DNA from: Cytophagaceae bacterium
GTDB taxonomy: Bacteria > Bacteroidota > Bacteroidia > Cytophagales > Spirosomataceae
Direction: 5' to 3'
Assembly (NCBI GenBank): GCA_016722655.1
Contig: JADKIR010000005.1
Location: 868,001-932,000 of the forward strand
Length of the DNA stretch: 64,000 nt
In this document: positions 26,506 through 35,853 of the stretch, piece by piece
Position numbering within the stretch: the first letter of the stretch is position 1
How the letters are laid out: the number at the start of each line of letters is the position of its first letter
The notes under the pieces: model-generated
The model's input: the letters and a program-made list of their open reading frames with translations, nothing else
The model's database searches: none
What the model was told of the DNA's origin: nothing
Program-made: the position numbers and the translations under genes

Positions 26506-27983
26506 TGAGTGTTATAAGGAAACAGACTATTCTGAATACTTTATTTTCCTATTTAGGAGTACTCATCGGCACAGTAACTCAGGCTTATTTTGTTCCAAAT
26601 TACCTCAGTACAGAGCAAAACGGGGTACTGCAATTATTAATGAGCTACATGTTTATCGTTGCTCAAATCGCAAGTTTAGGTTTTAACAATGCCGGAAACC
26701 GTTTTTTTACTTTCTTTCGTGACCCTGAAAAATCTCATAAAGGCTATTTAAATCTTGGCTTGAAATTTACAGCATTTGGGCTGGTTATTAGCTATTTAGC
26801 ATTATTTTTACTTAAAAGCACACTTGTAAAAAACGCAGGAGAAAAATCTGATCTTTTCGAAAATTACTATTGGCTTATTTACCCAATTTCCCTGGCTACA
26901 GTTCTTTTTAATCTATTCGATAATTTTCTGAAATCTAACTATCAGACTGTTTGGGGCACATTTCTAAGCCAGTTTTTACAAAGATTTTTGATATTTCTAT
27001 GTCTATTTCTGATAATTTTCAAAATTACAGATTTTAATAATTTTACAATATATTGGGCAATTGGCTTGTCAATTCCCACCTTACTCATCGTTTTTCAGGT
27101 ATTCAGTACACCAGGAGGGAATTTCCAGAGTGATTCATTTTTCAAAAATTGGAACAAAAAACGAGAATTCTATATCTTTTCAATGATAAGCACACTTACG
27201 GGAATCTCTACCTTAATCATAGCTCACCTTGATAAAATACTGATTTACAGATACCTTGGACTTTCGATGACAGGAATATACGGAACAGTATCTTTGTTTG
27301 GAAGCGTAATGGGCATGTCGTATATGGCTGTTGTTAAGGCCTCGGCAGCGATTGTAATAGATTCAATCAACACAAATGATATTCCAAAACTGGAAAGTAT
27401 TTACAAAAAGTCAGCCCTGACACAATTTGCATTCGGTTGTCTCGTAATTACTGGTGTTTATTTAAGTATCGACCATTTATTTCATTTTATCAAACCCCAG
27501 TATGAAGTTGGAAAAAATGCCTTACTATTAATCGGATTTGCCAAATTGATTGACCTGAGTAATGGCATAAATGGCTTGATTTTATCTAATTCAAAATACT
27601 ACAAAATTGATACAATTTTGGTAATAACCTTTGTAGGATTATTGCTGATTCTCAACAATTTACTTATCCCAAACTATGGTTTAAATGGAGCTGGATTGGC
27701 TGTTTTGGTTTCCATGCTTTATTATAATTTCACAAGAACGCTGGTAGTTTATCTAAAGTTTGGTATTCATCCGTTTAGTTACAAGCAGTTTTTAGTTGGA
27801 GTTTTTGCTTTCTCTCTTTTGTTAATTGGCTGGTTTTGGGGAAGAGAAATTGTATTTTTTCAAAACCATTTTATTTCAATGATTTTGAAGTCAGGTTTGA
27901 TACTAATTTTATTTATTACATTCGTTTTAAGTTTGAAAATTGTACCTGAATTAAACAAAATGATTAATAAACTTTTAATGTAA
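26505..27983 (+). CDS. wzx: Wzx-type polysaccharide flippase
   Basis: Integral membrane protein of 492 residues with about 14 hydrophobic helices, in the MATE/oligosaccharide flippase class. The N-terminus VIRKQTILNTLFSYLGVLIGTVTQAYFVPNYLS, with the early YLG and late glycine-rich IPNYGLNGAGLAVLVSM, is typical of Wzx proteins (LxPxYGxxGAG). It is the last gene of the nonulosonic acid operon and would flip a lipid-linked unit carrying that sugar to the periplasm. No Wzy polymerase or ligase was recognised in the window. Confidence 0.83.
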   Translation: MSVIRKQTILNTLFSYLGVLIGTVTQAYFVPNYLSTEQNGVLQLLMSYMFIVAQIASLGFNNAGNRFFTFFRDPEKSHKGYLNLGLKFTAFGLVISYLALFLLKSTLVKNAGEKSDLFENYYWLIYPISLATVLFNLFDNFLKSNYQTVWGTFLSQFLQRFLIFLCLFLIIFKITDFNNFTIYWAIGLSIPTLLIVFQVFSTPGGNFQSDSFFKNWNKKREFYIFSMISTLTGISTLIIAHLDKILIYRYLGLSMTGIYGTVSLFGSVMGMSYMAVVKASAAIVIDSINTNDIPKLESIYKKSALTQFAFGCLVITGVYLSIDHLFHFIKPQYEVGKNALLLIGFAKLIDLSNGINGLILSNSKYYKIDTILVITFVGLLLILNNLLIPNYGLNGAGLAVLVSMLYYNFTRTLVVYLKFGIHPFSYKQFLVGVFAFSLLLIGWFWGREIVFFQNHFISMILKSGLILILFITFVLSLKIVPELNKMINKLLM

Positions 27984-28049
27984 TTTCTTCCCACAAAAAA
28001 ATTATTACTATTTAAATCACATTATACAAATTGAATTCAATTAAAAAAA

Positions 28050-31000
28050 CTAATTCAGACTTCGATAGTAGATTACTAATTTGGGCCGAATATTTTGATT
28101 TGGATTATCGCTTGAAGCCAAAACAATAGACCGGTAGGGACTTTCTGTCCAGAATTTCAACATTATCCCATAATTTTCAGGTAAACTGTTATATATATCT
28201 CTATATAAATTAGTAACATTAATATTTTCATAATTACTTGATTTATTGGATGGTACAATTACTGAAACCTTGTTATCTTCTGAGAAAGAAGGTCGCGTAT
28301 TCCAAGTAACAGCCATCTCATCCCAATTAGATGTTACCCGATGAATAAAATATCCTTCCGCAACATTATTTGAAGCATCTCTGGGACCAGAATACGCTGA
28401 TGTTGGATTGTTATACAACGAAAGAAATACGCTATCTATAACAATATTTGGAGGTAGTATTGACAAATCAAACTTAATTACTGATCTACTAACATTTTCT
28501 AAGCCACTTTGAGTCCATGAATAAATAAGTAAATCCTCAAGTGAGCCATAATTATTGTTTGGGGCTAAAAAACTAAAAACTGCATCAATCCCATTTTGAC
28601 CGTTTGGCTGAAGGGTGATTGTATGATTTGGTGGTTCAGGAGTAATACAACTTCCAATATTAGCTTTGAAAACTGATTGTGTTTCCGAACTTATGAAAAA
28701 TCCCGGTTCTAAACTAATACTTTTCTCACCTACAAATTCTATTTTTGATGTATTCAATATATGATTTCTACCTGTTAGTGTTTTTCCATGTATAATTTGA
28801 TTAGAATTTCCAGGGATAGGGCAAGTAATAACTAAAGGAGAATTCCCTAATGAAACAGTAATTGAATTTGATTGTTCGGAAGAACTACAATTTTCAGAAT
28901 TTAGCAAACAATAAGAGGAATACTGTGTAGGCAATTCAGGCCTTACAGTCAAGGAATTACCTGCTTCGCCATTAGACCAAAATATATTTCCAGATAAACA
29001 GGTACCATTCAAAGTAGCGGATTCATTATCACACAAAGTTATTGGAGAAACTTTTGAAATTTCTCCTATTTTACCTGTAACAATAGGAGCTTGCCCTGGA
29101 ACAATTATTTTTGGCTTTATCGTAAATGTAACTGGAATTCTTGAACTTGGGCAAAGAGTTTGACACTGAGCTTGGGCATAATAAGTATATGTGCCAGGTT
29201 CATTAATTGAAGGTAAATAACTTACTCCGGTACCAAGTCTTCCAATCTTTTCAGCAGAGGTTGACCACCATGTAATATTGGGTGAATTATTAGTGGAAGC
29301 GGTTGAAGCTTTAACAGAAAAAGCTGAAATACACAAAGGGTCTGCCCCCTCGGAATCATATCCCATCAATTCCCAAACACCATTTGGATTTGAGCCATAG
29401 AGGCTTACAAATGAATCACTTGGCTCAAAAACACCAGATACAGGAATAGTACTTAAAGATGTACCACCCACTTTAAATTTTTGATTTATGACGCCTGCGT
29501 AATTTCCTCCATAATAATTAAGTGGAATAAGTGTTAAAATACTTCCATTTGGTGCTTTAAGATTGATTCTCATTTCTCCTAAATATGGGCTTCCACCTTG
29601 ATGTATTGTACCACAAGAATTATAACTGGAGGCATCTTTCTTCTCCCAGGTAACATCTATTTCTAAATTTGACAATCCTCCAGAAAGACCATTAATAATT
29701 ACTGTAGGATTAGGACCACTTTGTTGACCTGCATCATAACCAATTGTTCCACCATTATAATTTGCGACTACAGTTCCTCCTTGTGAACACATTTCAAACC
29801 CAACTGATAGTGGAAGATTCGTTTCACCATCACAAATTGAAATATTAACAGGATTATTTGGAGGCATAGATTGAATAGAACTGACGTTTAAAGTATCACT
29901 ATTGGAATAAAAAGTACATCCTAAAAGAGTTCCTTTCAACCTGTAAATACCAGACGTTTTTGCAAAATAATTTAAGCTAGTTGCCCCATTAATATCTATT
30001 GTATTTTTTTGCCACTTATAAATTGCACCTGGAATAGCAGTGCTGGAAATTAACAAACTATCACCTGAGCAAATTGTACCAATTTGATTATTTACAATAT
30101 TTAATGTATTTCTTATTTCATTGATATTTAAGGTGTCTGAAGTGATCGAACAGTTTCTATTTGGGTGGCTTAAGGTTACAACATATTTTCCTGGACTATT
30201 AACAGAAATAATACTATTATTGGAATTTGGTATTTCTATATTGTTTTTCTTCCAATTGTAATTCATTCCTTGAAAAGATGTCGTTTGGAGTGAAATATAA
30301 TTTCCTTGACAAAGAAATGTAGAACCAGAGGAAATTAAAGGTAAAATGTCGGGAATAATACTAACAGTTACAATTGGAGATTCAATATGACACTCAAATC
30401 TTGAAACAATTACCTTATAAGAGCCGCTTTCATTAACTGATATAGAATCACTTCCAGCACCAATAATTACATCGTTTTTTTTCCAAGAATATGTGACTCC
30501 ATTTAAAACATTAGTTTTTAACGTTACGCTTTCACCGTTACAAATTGTAACTGGATTCAATGGAGTTATATTAACATTCGTATTCATATGTTCAATAACA
30601 ATTGTCTGAGAAGTAACTAAACAATTTCCATCAGCTTTTGAAACAAAAAGTTGATAAACTCCTCCGGTAGTAGCCAGCAATGTGTTTTGATTGAGACCGA
30701 TGTTGATACCATCTTTTTTCCATTGATATTTAGCTCCAACTATTAATGGTGCATTAATATTTACCCCTGAGTTTACACAAATTATTGGAGACCCTGAGGT
30801 AGAAATATTAATTGTATTTGGTATAACACCAACATTTACAACTTGCGAAGTCGTACTGCCGCATTCTGATGTAGTAACCACACAAGAATATACACCAGGT
30901 TGATTAACAATTAATGTATTAGTATTATTACCAATGTATAAAGAGCCATTTTTCCATTGAAAAATTGCATTTGGATTACTTGGTAAAGATAATAATTGAC

Positions 31001-32756
31001 TTTCGCCAGAACATAAAGTAACACTCCCTGAAGGAGAAAGTGATAAATTCAACCCTGTTACGCTTATGGAAGTAGAAGTTACTGAGCTACAGCCTTGTTT
31101 GCTAATTTCAACTTCATAAGATCCAGTTTGGTCAACAGTTAGAATGTTTGTTGAAGACCCTTCTATAATTGTTCCGTTTTTTTTCCATGTATATGACGCT
31201 CCAGAAATCAATGGTGCGGTAAGTGTAAAACTATCATTGCACAATGTGGCAGGAGTCCTTGAACTTGTTAAATTGAAGCTATTCTCAGGCATTACCTGAA
31301 CTTCAACAACATTGGAATTTAGACCGCAGGTACTTTTATTTATTTGCACAAAATAATTACCAGAGGTGTTCACATCTAATGTCATCCCAGTGGCACCCGA
31401 AATAGCTATTGTGTTTTTATACCATTGATAAGTTGCATCTGGAACAGAATTAGCAGTAAGTAGGACCGAAGAACCTGAACTGCAAATAATTTGGTTTTCA
31501 AAAGGTGAAACGACAGCCGAAAAATCAGAACAAGAAATTGCTTTTAATAAATTTATTCTTCCAGCTCCTAATTGACCAATCATTGTAGGATTTTGAACAT
31601 CTATATTGTCTGCAGTATTTTTCATAATTTCAATAATCTGACTTGCATTTAAATTTGATTTAACTGACCAAATAAATGCCAAAGCACCTGCAGTAAGTGG
31701 AGAAGCCATTGATGTTCCACTATAAGTATCATATGCATCGAAAGGCACAGTGCTATAAATACCACTTCCGGGTGCTGAAATATCAATCCAAGTACCGAAA
31801 TTCGAAAAATAACTCAATTGATCGGTATTAGTGGTACTTGCTACTGCAAGAACATTATCATAAGCAGAAGGATAGTGTAAACTATTAGTTGAAGAGTTAC
31901 CAGCTGCGGCAACTAAAATAACGCCCTGATTAAATGCATCATTCATAACTTGCTGACCTGTTATTGAATACGCCCCACCTCCCCAAGACATATTAATAAT
32001 TTTAGCACCATTATTTGCCGCCCAAGACACCCCTTCAAAACCATGGGTGATATATCCCGGGGAATTTGAAGCACGTACTCCCATTATTTTCCCTTTATTC
32101 ATCGAAATTGAGGCAACACCAATATTATTGTCAGAAACTGCACCAGCAATACCAGCAACATGTGTACCATGATCATAAGATAGTGAAGGAGGACTTGGGT
32201 CATTATCATTATCTACAATATCCCAGCCCGGAACAATATTATTAGCTAAGTCAGGATGGTTAATTTGTACCGCATCATCTACAATCCCTATTGTAATATT
32301 TGTAGCTCCTTTGGTGATATCCCACGCCTGATATGCTTTTAGTTTATCCAAATGGTAAAGAGATGAAATTCCCGGATCATTTGGTGTATAAATTGTTTTA
32401 AAAATTGGAACCGGTTCAATATATTCAACATCTTTGCTGTTTTTAATATCATTTATAAATTTATTTTGGTTGGATTTATCTGTTAGAGTAATTCTGTAAA
32501 TGCTTTGCAATATTTCACTTGAAGATGTATAAAATGGGCGAACAACGCTTTTTATTTCTGCAGAATTACTTAGTAAAAAAGGCAATTCTTCGGAAATATT
32601 AACTTGCAAAGGCAAGCTGTAGGATTTATCTGATTTCTTACTAATTTGCTTTATTTTAATATAATATTCTTGAGTTGAATATTGAACAAATTGGTTCTGA
32701 GAAAATAAATTTGTAAGTACTAATTGTAAAATAATTAAAGTATAGATTTTTTTCAT
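28050..32756 (-). CDS. Secreted S8 subtilisin-like protease with Ig-like repeats, P domain and DNRLRE domain
   Basis: A 1568-residue secreted serine protease. Residues 1-19 are a signal peptide, 20-120 a propeptide, and 150-400 the S8 catalytic domain with D160 (GIVDDAV), H196 (DHGTHVAG), N287 (AAAGNSS) and S349 (GTSMASP). Seven Ig-like repeats of about 80 residues follow (about 415-985), each with a central W(K/Q)K(N/D) (W445, W524 and so on) and a pair of cysteines. Next are a proprotein-convertase-like P domain (GGTVVANYNGG to AFSVKAS), a cysteine-containing Ig segment, a 3-coathanger-type motif (SLEPGFFISS) and a C-terminal DNRLRE-like domain with SVIKFDLS and WDEMAVTWNTRPSF. I see no clear type IX secretion tail. 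It is convergent with wzx and stands alone. Confidence 0.88.
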   Translation of the reverse strand: MKKIYTLIILQLVLTNLFSQNQFVQYSTQEYYIKIKQISKKSDKSYSLPLQVNISEELPFLLSNSAEIKSVVRPFYTSSSEILQSIYRITLTDKSNQNKFINDIKNSKDVEYIEPVPIFKTIYTPNDPGISSLYHLDKLKAYQAWDITKGATNITIGIVDDAVQINHPDLANNIVPGWDIVDNDNDPSPPSLSYDHGTHVAGIAGAVSDNNIGVASISMNKGKIMGVRASNSPGYITHGFEGVSWAANNGAKIINMSWGGGAYSITGQQVMNDAFNQGVILVAAAGNSSTNSLHYPSAYDNVLAVASTTNTDQLSYFSNFGTWIDISAPGSGIYSTVPFDAYDTYSGTSMASPLTAGALAFIWSVKSNLNASQIIEIMKNTADNIDVQNPTMIGQLGAGRINLLKAISCSDFSAVVSPFENQIICSSGSSVLLTANSVPDATYQWYKNTIAISGATGMTLDVNTSGNYFVQINKSTCGLNSNVVEVQVMPENSFNLTSSRTPATLCNDSFTLTAPLISGASYTWKKNGTIIEGSSTNILTVDQTGSYEVEISKQGCSSVTSTSISVTGLNLSLSPSGSVTLCSGESQLLSLPSNPNAIFQWKNGSLYIGNNTNTLIVNQPGVYSCVVTTSECGSTTSQVVNVGVIPNTINISTSGSPIICVNSGVNINAPLIVGAKYQWKKDGINIGLNQNTLLATTGGVYQLFVSKADGNCLVTSQTIVIEHMNTNVNITPLNPVTICNGESVTLKTNVLNGVTYSWKKNDVIIGAGSDSISVNESGSYKVIVSRFECHIESPIVTVSIIPDILPLISSGSTFLCQGNYISLQTTSFQGMNYNWKKNNIEIPNSNNSIISVNSPGKYVVTLSHPNRNCSITSDTLNINEIRNTLNIVNNQIGTICSGDSLLISSTAIPGAIYKWQKNTIDINGATSLNYFAKTSGIYRLKGTLLGCTFYSNSDTLNVSSIQSMPPNNPVNISICDGETNLPLSVGFEMCSQGGTVVANYNGGTIGYDAGQQSGPNPTVIINGLSGGLSNLEIDVTWEKKDASSYNSCGTIHQGGSPYLGEMRINLKAPNGSILTLIPLNYYGGNYAGVINQKFKVGGTSLSTIPVSGVFEPSDSFVSLYGSNPNGVWELMGYDSEGADPLCISAFSVKASTASTNNSPNITWWSTSAEKIGRLGTGVSYLPSINEPGTYTYYAQAQCQTLCPSSRIPVTFTIKPKIIVPGQAPIVTGKIGEISKVSPITLCDNESATLNGTCLSGNIFWSNGEAGNSLTVRPELPTQYSSYCLLNSENCSSSEQSNSITVSLGNSPLVITCPIPGNSNQIIHGKTLTGRNHILNTSKIEFVGEKSISLEPGFFISSETQSVFKANIGSCITPEPPNHTITLQPNGQNGIDAVFSFLAPNNNYGSLEDLLIYSWTQSGLENVSRSVIKFDLSILPPNIVIDSVFLSLYNNPTSAYSGPRDASNNVAEGYFIHRVTSNWDEMAVTWNTRPSFSEDNKVSVIVPSNKSSNYENINVTNLYRDIYNSLPENYGIMLKFWTESPYRSIVLASSDNPNQNIRPKLVIYYRSLN

Positions 32757-32926
32757 TTAATAAATAATTCAGTCCTGATTTATGAAAAAATTATAAAACT
32801 ATTTTTAAACTACAAAACATGAAGAAATTTTCATTTTTTGCTTTCTGTGTAATTTTCTTATAAAATTAATTAATTTTGAATTATTACCATAATGTTTAAC
32901 AATTTACTAATCCAATTCTCAAAATC

Positions 32927-33283
32927 ATGAAACACTGCCCCGAATGCGGTAATCCTATTTTGGGTAGAATTGATAAAAAATTCTGCTCTGATATGTGTCG
33001 CAACACCTACAACAATAAGCTGAAAGCCGATGACACCAATTATATAAGGAATATCAATAATACGCTCAAAAAAAATCGTCGGATATTAGAATTACTTTGC
33101 CCAGAAGAAAAAAGCAAAACAACGCGTAAAACATTGAATGACAAAGGTTTTGACTTTAACCATATAACCCACATCAGGAAAACACAAAAAGGGTCAGTTT
33201 ATATGTTTGTATATGATTTTGGCTATCTTGAACTCGAAAATGATTTTTTCCTTATAGTAAAAGACAATAGATCGAAAGATTGA
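32927..33283 (+). CDS. Small zinc-ribbon protein of unknown function
   Basis: A 118-residue protein with a four-cysteine zinc ribbon at the N-terminus: C4 and C7 (HCPECGNP), then C20 and C24 (FCSDMCRNTY). This resembles the DUF2116-type ribbons often annotated as hypothetical in Bacteroidota. The middle is basic and helical (YIRNINNTLKKNRRIL), and the C-terminal half (about 60-118) is predicted beta-rich with VYMFVYDFGYLELEND. A nucleic-acid-binding role is possible but not shown. A TAATTTTG at 32871-32878 could be a promoter element. The next gene, a putative lipoprotein, begins 33 bases later on the same strand. Confidence 0.7.
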   Translation: MKHCPECGNPILGRIDKKFCSDMCRNTYNNKLKADDTNYIRNINNTLKKNRRILELLCPEEKSKTTRKTLNDKGFDFNHITHIRKTQKGSVYMFVYDFGYLELENDFFLIVKDNRSKD

Positions 33284-33316
33284 CCGTATTAGTGTTTTGA
33301 ATACCAAAAAATTTAT

Positions 33317-33862
33317 ATGTTAAGAAATATTTTGCTTGCATTAATTGCAGTGGTTTTTGTTTCATGTCACAAAAAATTAGCATTTTTCCAGCCTGGAAAA
33401 TCCGTAAATTATCACTCAGAAAAAATACCTTCGGTTGGGCAATCTTTTCCGGAAACAAATACCAACATTTCTCCAAATCAACCTGAAATTACCGCAAGTA
33501 TTGAGGGAAATCTTGAATTTGAGTCCACCAATCCAATCGAAATAGTGAATATTGAAAAGGAAATAATTCAACAGGAAACTTCAGATTTTGAAAGGACAAA
33601 AAACACCGAATTTAATATTTCTGAAAAAAATATTACAGAAAAAACAGTTGAGAAAAACACTTTAAAACGCAAAAAATTATATCCACTTTTTAATGATAAC
33701 CTAAAAATAGGTTTGGTATTTTTGGTAATTGCCGCAATACTTGCTATATTTTCACTAAACCAACTTGTCCTGATTTTTGGTTTGGCATCATTGGTTTTTC
33801 TATATTTGGGTTTAAAAAAATATTACCGGCGAAAACGCATTAAAAGCATCTTTAAAAAATGA
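33317..33862 (+). CDS. Putative lipoprotein/membrane protein of unknown function
   Basis: A 181-residue protein with no recognised family. Residues 1-17 form a lipoprotein-type signal (LLALIAVVFVSC, lipobox cysteine C17). The middle (20-125) is hydrophilic, rich in Glu, Asn, Ser and Thr, and likely disordered. The C-terminus holds two hydrophobic helices with a short turn (about 133-150 and 153-168), closing with a basic tail YYRRKRIKSIFKK. Such a Cys-plus-two-helix design is common among uncharacterised Bacteroidota envelope proteins. The gene overlaps the following hydrolase by 4 bases (ATGA), so the two are probably co-translated. Confidence 0.6.
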   Translation: MLRNILLALIAVVFVSCHKKLAFFQPGKSVNYHSEKIPSVGQSFPETNTNISPNQPEITASIEGNLEFESTNPIEIVNIEKEIIQQETSDFERTKNTEFNISEKNITEKTVEKNTLKRKKLYPLFNDNLKIGLVFLVIAAILAIFSLNQLVLIFGLASLVFLYLGLKKYYRRKRIKSIFKK

Positions 33863-34578
33863 ACGTAATATTGTTACATGGTTTTGGTGAAAATGCCAGT
33901 ATTTGGGATAATTTCATTCCTTTACTAGACAAAAATCATAAATATTTCACCCCTGATTTTTCTAAGAAGAAAGACTGCTTTTCGATACCGGAATATGCTG
34001 AATGGCTTCATAAAGAATTTGAAAAAAACGGCATAAAAGAGGCAGTTATAATTGGGCATTCTATGGGAGGCTATATCGCAATCGAAGCGTGTCACCAGTT
34101 TCCTGATAAAATAATTGGTTTGGGTATGTTTCACTCTACAGCTGCTGCCGATTCTGAAGAAAAGAAAGACGCCCGCGATAAAACAATTCAATTTCTGATT
34201 AAACATGATACCGAAATGTTTATAAGGCATTTTTATCCAAATATGTTTAGTGAGGCATTCAAATCAGCCAATAAAGACTTCATTAACAACAACATACAGC
34301 TTTTTAGCAAGATCCCCAATGAGGCACTTTTGGCCGCTACTATTGCTATGAAAGGCCGGAGAAGTCATTTTGAGACTTTGAAAGAATTAACATTCCCTGT
34401 ATTTCAGATTATCGGGGTTTACGATACTTTCGTTACTTTTCAGGATGCACTTTCACAATCAGTTTTGCCTAAAAAACCAAATGTTTTATTGCTTGATGAT
34501 GTTGCACATGCAGGTATGCTTGAAAGCCCCCAAATGTGTGCCGATTTCATCAATAATTTCCTAAGTAAAATTGCTTAA
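33859..34578 (+). CDS. Alpha/beta hydrolase
   Basis: Predicted hydrolase of 239 residues with the alpha/beta fold. The oxyanion-hole stretch ILLHGFGENASIW is at the N-terminus, the nucleophile elbow is GHSMGG (S68), a likely acid is D in IIGVYDTFV, and the catalytic histidine is H in LLDDVAHAGML. The substrate is unknown; related enzymes include esterases, haloperoxidase-like and MenH-like hydrolases. It overlaps the upstream lipoprotein gene by 4 bases and is convergent with rodA, with only 11 bases between the stops. Confidence 0.85.
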   Translation: MNVILLHGFGENASIWDNFIPLLDKNHKYFTPDFSKKKDCFSIPEYAEWLHKEFEKNGIKEAVIIGHSMGGYIAIEACHQFPDKIIGLGMFHSTAAADSEEKKDARDKTIQFLIKHDTEMFIRHFYPNMFSEAFKSANKDFINNNIQLFSKIPNEALLAATIAMKGRRSHFETLKELTFPVFQIIGVYDTFVTFQDALSQSVLPKKPNVLLLDDVAHAGMLESPQMCADFINNFLSKIA

Positions 34579-34589
34579 ACTTTATAGCT

Positions 34590-35849
34590 TCAGTGTGCGT
34601 CAAGCTTTAAGAAAATAAATAAAAGCAGAGTAAATGACAATAATGAGGAGCCTCCATAGCTTACAAAAGGCAGTGGAATACCTATAACGGGCATTAAGCC
34701 CACTGTCATGCCTATATTGACCAAGATATGGAAGAATATTATACTTGCCACTCCATAACCATATATTCGGGCAAATTTAGACTTTTGTTTTTCGGCAAGA
34801 CTTAAAATCCTGTTTAATAGAATAAAATAAAGCCCTAACAATACAAAACTGCCTACAAAACCCCACTCCTCTCCTACTGTACAAAATATAAAATCGGTGG
34901 TTTGTTCAGGTACAAAATCTCCTTTGGTCATGGTTCCTTTCAGATAACCTTTACCCATAAATCCGCCGCTCCCTATGGCCGTCTTGGATTGTGTCACATT
35001 CCAGGCGGCACCGAGGGGGTCAATATCTGGGTTAACCAAAACTTTAATACGTTTTTGCTGATGAGGAGCAAGTACATTATTTATAGTAAAATCAACCGTC
35101 AAAACAAAACCTGAAAACAAGATAAACAATCCTAAAATCCTTTGAAAGTTTTGTTTTGTTCGTTCGTATCTTTTCAAAAATAAATACCAAAAAAGTACCC
35201 CAGCCAATGCCAGACCCATTACAACTGCCCAATTGGGAAAAACTAATGCGAGTATTAGCATTACAATAAATGCCAGCATCAATGCAGGATAAACACCCGG
35301 TAAGCCTTCTCTGTACAGAACAATAATAAGTGCCGCAAAAGTCAAAGCCGAACCCGTTTCCTTTTGTAAAATTATTATAATGGGAGGCACAAAAATAAAT
35401 AAGGCAGCTCTTAAAGCGTATCGCAATTTAGATACGTTCACTCCCATTGTAGAAAGATATTTTGCCAAGGCGAGAACAGTAAATGTCTTTGAAAACTCTG
35501 CCGGTTGAAGCGAAAATGTTCCTAATTTTATCCATGAACGGGAGCCTTTTATATCGCTTCCTAAAAAAATAGTGGCTAATAATAAAAGAATCATTAAACC
35601 ATAAAATATATAGGCAAACGTATCATAGACTTTAAAATCAACAAAAAGTATAACCAATATCAAAGCGAACGCCACAAACATGAACAAAATTTGTCTGCCT
35701 GCATTATGACTCAATGAAAAGATTGGCTGTGGTCCATCAACATCATAGACAGCAGCGTATATATTGACTAAACCTATGGTTAGTAAAGCAACGTAAATCC
35801 AAATGGTAGTCCAGTCAATTCCTTGTTTTATATCTATATCTTTTGCCAT
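34590..35849 (-). CDS. rodA: Rod shape-determining SEDS glycosyltransferase RodA
   Basis: Peptidoglycan polymerase of the elongation machinery, partner of PBP2. The protein has 419 residues and about ten membrane helices. SEDS signatures are visible: SWIKLGTFSLQPAEFSKTF, QTDFIFCTVGEEWGFVGS broken as TDFIFCTVGEEWGFVG, and IGIPLPFVSYGGSSLL near the C-terminus. RodA is preferred over FtsW because it directly follows mrdA with a 4-base gap. It is convergent with the alpha/beta hydrolase. The mreBCD genes that often lie upstream of this pair are not here. Confidence 0.92.
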   Translation of the reverse strand: MAKDIDIKQGIDWTTIWIYVALLTIGLVNIYAAVYDVDGPQPIFSLSHNAGRQILFMFVAFALILVILFVDFKVYDTFAYIFYGLMILLLLATIFLGSDIKGSRSWIKLGTFSLQPAEFSKTFTVLALAKYLSTMGVNVSKLRYALRAALFIFVPPIIIILQKETGSALTFAALIIVLYREGLPGVYPALMLAFIVMLILALVFPNWAVVMGLALAGVLFWYLFLKRYERTKQNFQRILGLFILFSGFVLTVDFTINNVLAPHQQKRIKVLVNPDIDPLGAAWNVTQSKTAIGSGGFMGKGYLKGTMTKGDFVPEQTTDFIFCTVGEEWGFVGSFVLLGLYFILLNRILSLAEKQKSKFARIYGYGVASIIFFHILVNIGMTVGLMPVIGIPLPFVSYGGSSLLSFTLLLFIFLKLDAH

Positions 35850-35853
35850 TGAT

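Noticed and set aside
28029..28042. 14-base palindrome AATTGAATTCAATT followed by A bases between wzx and the protease gene
   Set aside because: No loop and A/T only apart from one GAATTC, so a stable terminator hairpin is unlikely and it may be chance.
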